From assembly GCA_947453585.1 (NCBI GenBank), contig CANGHQ010000056.1:1-8499 (forward strand): 8,499 nt of DNA. Reading direction: 5' to 3'. This DNA is from Burkholderiales bacterium. GTDB lineage: Bacteria; Pseudomonadota; Gammaproteobacteria; Burkholderiales; Burkholderiaceae_C. Below, piece after piece: positions 5,387 to 8,499 of this stretch (the stretch's first letter is position 1; each line of letters opens with the position of its first letter). The notes beneath the pieces are model-generated. The model did no database searches. It saw only the letters and a program-made list of their open reading frames with translations, and was not told the DNA's origin. The translations under genes were made by a program, and so were the position numbers.

Positions 5387-6415
5387 ATGAAAACCCCATT
5401 TTTTCTACGCGCCCTGGCGCTTGCCACCGCCAGCATGGCCACCAGCGCCGCCATGGCACAAACCACGCCTATCAAGTTTCAGCTCGACTGGCGCTTTGAG
5501 GGCCCGGCCGCGTTGTTTCTGACACCAGCGGCCAAGGGCTATTTCAAAGACGCCAAGCTTGACGTAACTATTGACGCGGGCAACGGCTCGGGCGGCACCG
5601 TCACGCGAGTGGCGTCTGGCGCCTATGACATGGGCTTTGCCGACACGGCCGCGCTCATGGAATTCCACGCCAACAACGCCGACGCGCCCAACAAGCCGGT
5701 GGCGGTGATGATGGTTTACAACGACACGCCGGCCTCGGTCATGGCTTTAAAGAAGTCTGGCATCAAGACGCCCGCCGATTTGAGTGGCAAGAAACTCGGC
5801 GCGCCCGTGTTTGACGCGGGCCGACGCGCGTTTCCGATTTTTGCCAAGGCCAATGCGGTCAACGGCGTGCAGTGGATTGCCATGGACCCGCCGCTGCGCG
5901 AAACCATGCTCGCGCGCGGCGACGTGGATGCGATTACTGGCTTTACCTTCACCTCGCTGCTGAACCTGGAGGCGCGCGGAGTCAAGGCTGAAGACGTGGT
6001 GGTGCTGCCCTACCCGGCCTATGGCGTCAAGCTCTATGGCAACGCCATCATCGCCTCGCCCAAGCTGATCAAAGAAAACCCAGCCGCCGTCAAAGCCTTC
6101 TTGGTCGCGTTTGCCAAGGGCATGAAAGACGTGATCGGCAACCCGGCGTCGGCCGTGGCCGATGTCAAGGCGCGTGACGGCATCATCAACGCTGACCTCG
6201 AAACCCGCCGCCTGCAGCTCGCCATTGACACCGCCATCAACAGCGCCAACGCCCGCGCCGAGGGCTTTGGTCAGGTCAACGGCCCACGCATGGCGCTGAT
6301 GGCCTCGCAGGTGTCGGACGCCTTCAACACCAAAACCCGCATCAACCCGGACGCGGTGTGGAACCCCAGCTTTTTGCCCTCCAAGGCCGAACTCAACGTC
6401 TTGCCCAAGAAATAA
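5387..6415 (+). CDS. ABC transporter periplasmic substrate-binding protein, NMT1/THI5-like (NitT/TauT type)
   Basis: The 342-residue protein has a signal peptide: basic start, hydrophobic core (7-20) and A-M-A cleavage site after residue 24, leaving a mature N-terminus QTTPIKFQLDW. The features fit the NMT1/THI5-like binding-protein family: a first strand with L33-D-W-R-F-E-G-P40, a ligand-loop-like G65-N-G-S-G-G70-T-V, the A77-S-G-A-Y-D-M-G-F-A-D86 block, and D131-L-S-G-K-K-L-G-A-P140 at the domain crossover. It captures a small solute in the periplasm and hands it to the permease encoded downstream. The substrate is unknown; the neighbouring urate genes make an oxidised purine, a ureide or a related nitrogen compound reasonable, while taurine, nitrate and pyrimidine precursors are the other typical ligands. 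AAGGA lies 11 nt before the ATG, which is longer than ideal. It is the first gene of the operon. Confidence 0.92.
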   Translation: MKTPFFLRALALATASMATSAAMAQTTPIKFQLDWRFEGPAALFLTPAAKGYFKDAKLDVTIDAGNGSGGTVTRVASGAYDMGFADTAALMEFHANNADAPNKPVAVMMVYNDTPASVMALKKSGIKTPADLSGKKLGAPVFDAGRRAFPIFAKANAVNGVQWIAMDPPLRETMLARGDVDAITGFTFTSLLNLEARGVKAEDVVVLPYPAYGVKLYGNAIIASPKLIKENPAAVKAFLVAFAKGMKDVIGNPASAVADVKARDGIINADLETRRLQLAIDTAINSANARAEGFGQVNGPRMALMASQVSDAFNTKTRINPDAVWNPSFLPSKAELNVLPKK

Positions 6416-6432
6416 GCCTGGCCGCGCGCACC

Positions 6433-7275
6433 ATGAACACTCCCGACATCGGCTGGTTTGTTGATTTTCAGGACGTCTGGCTGGCCTACAACGCCGAGTT
6501 GCAGGCCCAGAACCACTTTGCGGTGGAGGCGATTGACCTGCAGGTGCGCCAGGGCGAGTTCATTGCCATTGTCGGGCCCTCGGGCTGCGGCAAATCCACC
6601 TTCATGAAGCTGGCCACCGGCCTGAAAATACCGTCCAAAGGACGCATCATGATTGACGGCGCACCGGTGACCGGGCCGCTCAAAATCTCAGGCATGTCGT
6701 TTCAGGCGCCTTCGCTCTTGCCGTGGCGCACCACGGTGGACAACGTGCTGCTGCCGCTGGAGATTGTGGAGCCCTACCGCAGCAACTTCAAAGCCAAGCG
6801 CAAAGAGTACGAGCAACGCGCCCGCGCGCTCTTGCAAAAAGTGGGCTTGGGCGGATACGAGGACAAGTTTCCCTGGCAGCTCTCGGGTGGCATGCAGCAG
6901 CGCGCCAGCATTTGCCGCGCGCTCATCCACGAGCCCAAAATGCTGCTGCTGGACGAACCCTTTGGCGCGCTTGATGCGTTCACGCGCGAAGACCTGTGGT
7001 GCATCCTGCGCGACCTGTGGACCGAGCAACAGTTCAATGTGATTTTGGTGACGCACGACCTGCGCGAATCGGTGTTTCTGGCCGACACGTTATATGTCAT
7101 GAGCAAGAGCCCGGGGCGCTTTGTGGTCAAGCGCCACATAGATCTGCCGCGCCCGCGCGACCTGGAACTGACCTACACCCGCGAATTCACCGACATCGTG
7201 CACGAGCTGCGCGGCCACATCGGCGCCACGCGCAATAACCTCACCGCCGCCACCGCCACCGGAACCAAGCCATGA
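6433..7275 (+). CDS. ABC transporter ATP-binding protein, NitT/TauT type
   Basis: The 280-residue cytosolic ATPase energises the importer. All nucleotide-binding motifs are intact: Walker A G48-P-S-G-C-G-K-S-T56, Q-loop Gln91 in SFQAPSLLPWR, ABC signature L150-S-G-G-M-Q-Q-R157, Walker B M170-L-L-L-D-E-P176, D-loop G178-A-L-D181 and H-loop His208 in VTHD. LLPWRTTVDNV after the Q-loop is typical of the SsuB/TauB/NrtD group. The first 12 residues (MNTPDIGWFVDF) and a tail rich in Thr and Ala after residue 260 are the variable parts. The ATG at 6433 lies 17 bp after the binding-protein stop and has no clear ribosome binding site, so translation may depend on coupling. An in-frame ATG at 6358 lies inside the upstream gene and is not credible. 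The end overlaps the permease start by 4 nt (ATGA). Confidence 0.95.
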   Translation: MNTPDIGWFVDFQDVWLAYNAELQAQNHFAVEAIDLQVRQGEFIAIVGPSGCGKSTFMKLATGLKIPSKGRIMIDGAPVTGPLKISGMSFQAPSLLPWRTTVDNVLLPLEIVEPYRSNFKAKRKEYEQRARALLQKVGLGGYEDKFPWQLSGGMQQRASICRALIHEPKMLLLDEPFGALDAFTREDLWCILRDLWTEQQFNVILVTHDLRESVFLADTLYVMSKSPGRFVVKRHIDLPRPRDLELTYTREFTDIVHELRGHIGATRNNLTAATATGTKP

Positions 7276-8039
7276 CGCAAAAACAACTCGAAACCTGGTC
7301 GCCCTGGGTGCTGCTGCTGGCGGTGTTGCTGCTGTGGCAGGCGATATGCAGCGCGTTTGCGGTGTCCGAGTTCATTTTTCCCAGCCCGTCACGCATCGCC
7401 ACCCAGTTTTGGGAGTACCGGGGCTTGATAGGCGGCCACGCCTGGCGCACCTTTTGGGTCACGATGGTGGGTTTTGGCATTGCCATTGTGGTGGGCGTGC
7501 TGCTGGGCTTTGTGATTGGCAGCTCGCGCCTGGCCTATGCGGCCGTGTACCCGCTGATGACGGCGTTTAACGCCCTGCCCAAGGCGGCTTTTGTGCCGAT
7601 TTTGGTGGTGTGGTTTGGTATTGGCGCGGGGCCGGCGATTTTGACGGCGTTTCTGATCAGCTTTTTCCCCATCATGGTGAACATCGCCACCGGCCTGGCC
7701 ACGCTGGAGCCGGAGTTGGAGGATGTGTTGCGCGTGCTCGGTGCCAGGCGCTGGGATGTGTTGGTGAAGGTGGGGCTGCCGCGTTCCATGCCTTACTTTT
7801 ACGGCTCGCTGAAGGTCTCGATCACGCTGGCCTTTGTGGGCACGACGGTGTCGGAGATGACGGCTGCCAATGAGGGCATTGGCTATCTGCTGATTTCAGC
7901 GGGCTCGGCCATGCAGATGGGGCTGGCATTTGCGGGGCTGGTGGTGGTGGGGGTGATGGCGATGGTGATGTACGAGTTGTTCAGCCTGATTGAGCGCCAC
8001 ACCACGGCCTGGGCGCATAGAGGGTCGCACAATAGCTGA
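7272..8039 (+). CDS. ABC transporter permease, NitT/TauT type
   Basis: The 255-residue inner-membrane protein has about six membrane segments, near 11-30, 61-83, 90-112, 117-138, 181-200 and 213-238. The EAA-type coupling loop that docks on the ATPase is at 150-170: E-D-V-L-R-V-L-G-A-R-R-W, then KVGLP, with the conserved Gly157. The A102-L-P-K-A-A-F-V-P-I block is typical of SsuC/TauC-type permeases, and the length is normal. It starts inside the ATPase stop codon (ATGA overlap), so it is translationally coupled. A single permease gene implies a homodimeric channel. It is the last gene of the operon and is followed by inverted repeats and a likely terminator. Confidence 0.94.
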   Translation: MTQKQLETWSPWVLLLAVLLLWQAICSAFAVSEFIFPSPSRIATQFWEYRGLIGGHAWRTFWVTMVGFGIAIVVGVLLGFVIGSSRLAYAAVYPLMTAFNALPKAAFVPILVVWFGIGAGPAILTAFLISFFPIMVNIATGLATLEPELEDVLRVLGARRWDVLVKVGLPRSMPYFYGSLKVSITLAFVGTTVSEMTAANEGIGYLLISAGSAMQMGLAFAGLVVVGVMAMVMYELFSLIERHTTAWAHRGSHNS

Positions 8040-8057
8040 CGCGTTGCGTGTGGGTAC

Positions 8058-8127
8058 GCAGGAGGAGACAGGGCGGGCTCCTGATCGTGGAGTACCACAA
8101 CTCGTCACCCTCCCTGCCCCCTCCTGC
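8058..8127. repeat. Long imperfect inverted repeat in the gap after the ABC operon
   Basis: Positions 8058-8077 and 8108-8127 are complementary at 17 of 20 positions, with outer arms GCAGGAGG and CCTCCTGC perfect over 8 bp. The 30-nt centre holds a smaller hairpin (GTGG 8087-8090 with CCAC 8095-8098). The gap 8040-8189 otherwise shows no coding potential. A second short inverted repeat, GCATTG/CAATGC, lies at 8150-8168. Confidence 0.55.
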
Positions 8128-8143
8128 TCATTGGGGCGTTTTT
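8116..8143 (+). terminator. Rho-independent terminator candidate of the ABC operon
   Basis: GCCCC (8116-8120) and GGGGC (8133-8137) form a 5-bp GC stem, extendable by a T-G pair, around a 12-nt loop. One G and then TTTTT (8139-8143) follow. It lies about 77 bp after the permease stop. Its left arm overlaps the right arm of the long inverted repeat at 8058-8127, so the two structures exclude each other in RNA. Confidence 0.5.
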
Positions 8144-8189
8144 GTACTCGCATTGAATACAGCAATGCTGCGTCTGCGCTTCGGTCTGG

Positions 8190-8499
8190 CTAATGCGTGG
8201 TGTAGCCCATGGTCTGCGGCAACCACAGCACGATTTGCGGGAACACCGTCATCGCCAGCAAAAGCAGGAGCAGCATGACGAGGAAGGGCCAGCCTTCCTT
8301 CATCATCTCCCCGATCGGGATACCGGTTAGCGCTTTGGTGACAAACAACAGCATGCCAAATGGCGGGTGGATCAGGCCGATCATCATGTTGAGCACCACC
8401 AGCACGCCAAAGTGCACCAGGTCCACGCCCAGCAGCTTTGCAGCAGGCAGGAGCATGGGCACAAACACCAGCAGCAGCACCGACACATCCAGAAAACAG
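8190..8499 (-). CDS. TRAP transporter large permease (DctM-like), C-terminal part
   Basis: The gene runs in from the right edge; the last 102 residues and the TAG stop (8190-8192) are visible. The frame continues to the edge (CFLDVSVLLL...), so the GTG at 8486 is not a start. FLDVSVLLLVFVPMLLPAAK, then GVDLVHFGVLVVLNMMIGL, then HPPFGMLLFV match the C-terminal region of DctM/TRAP large subunits, where F-L-D...P...P and N-x-M-I-G-L-x-x-P-P-x-G are conserved. The protein ends after one more long Leu-rich membrane helix and the tail QTMGYTTH. TRAP systems take up organic acids with ion gradients and a periplasmic binding protein. Its binding protein and small permease would lie to the right, so the substrate is unknown. 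It converges with the ABC operon. Confidence 0.9.
   Translation of the reverse strand, partial: CFLDVSVLLLVFVPMLLPAAKLLGVDLVHFGVLVVLNMMIGLIHPPFGMLLFVTKALTGIPIGEMMKEGWPFLVMLLLLLLAMTVFPQIVLWLPQTMGYTTH

Noticed and set aside
6358..6432. Earlier start of the ABC ATPase inside the binding-protein gene
   Set aside because: The extension overlaps the upstream gene, is not family-like in sequence, and the usual N-terminus begins near MNTPDIGW.
1..8499. Phage defence system, toxin-antitoxin pair, integrase or insertion sequence
   Set aside because: No such domains, terminal repeats or attachment-site duplications are visible; the genes are metabolic and transport genes.

Overview
The window looks like a chromosomal segment of a high-GC betaproteobacterium, most likely in Burkholderiales and close to Comamonadaceae. 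This rests on codon and protein style and on the combination of a cytochrome-c-fused PuuD urate oxidase, XdhC, hydroxyisourate hydrolase and NitT/TauT-type ABC genes; no 16S or other marker is present. I see no mobile element, CRISPR array, tRNA or rRNA gene.

Layout. The left edge holds the 3' end of a LysE/RhtB amino-acid exporter gene (+). After a 133-bp gap comes a tight two-gene plus-strand unit: a di-iron membrane hydroxylase of the sterol desaturase/fatty acid hydroxylase superfamily (421-1494, alkylglycerol monooxygenase-like) and a 199-residue multi-spanning membrane protein of unknown function that overlaps it by 8 nt (1487-2086). This unit converges with no spacer on a minus-strand unit, xdhC then puuD (4161 down to 2087). 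Divergent from xdhC is a gene for a small lipoprotein with a Pro/Ala/Val linker and a TonB-C-like end (4221-4778), which converges on uraH (5177-4818, minus). Divergent from uraH, across a 209-bp structured intergenic region, is a three-gene ABC importer operon: periplasmic binding protein, ATPase and permease (5387-8039). A 150-bp gap with inverted repeats and a likely terminator separates it from the 3' end of a TRAP-transporter large permease gene entering from the right edge (minus).

How the genes work together. XdhC matures xanthine dehydrogenase, which makes urate. PuuD oxidises urate to 5-hydroxyisourate, feeding electrons to its own cytochrome c domain. UraH hydrolyses hydroxyisourate to OHCU. 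The xanthine dehydrogenase subunits, OHCU decarboxylase and allantoin enzymes are not in the window and would be expected nearby. The ABC importer, whose binding protein is of the NMT1/THI5 type, is plausibly the uptake system for a purine or purine breakdown product, but the sequence does not fix its substrate.

The most interesting non-coding element is the region between uraH and the importer. It has a TGTATACA palindrome overlapping a possible -10 box, a 16-bp GC-rich hairpin, and a leader with competing pairings that could hide or expose the ribosome binding site. Because NMT1-motif (xanthine/urate) riboswitches are known to sit upstream of NMT1-type and purine-oxidation genes, this leader deserves a direct test. 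The lipoprotein/TonB-like orphan and the hydroxylase/unknown membrane protein pair are the two protein-level puzzles.
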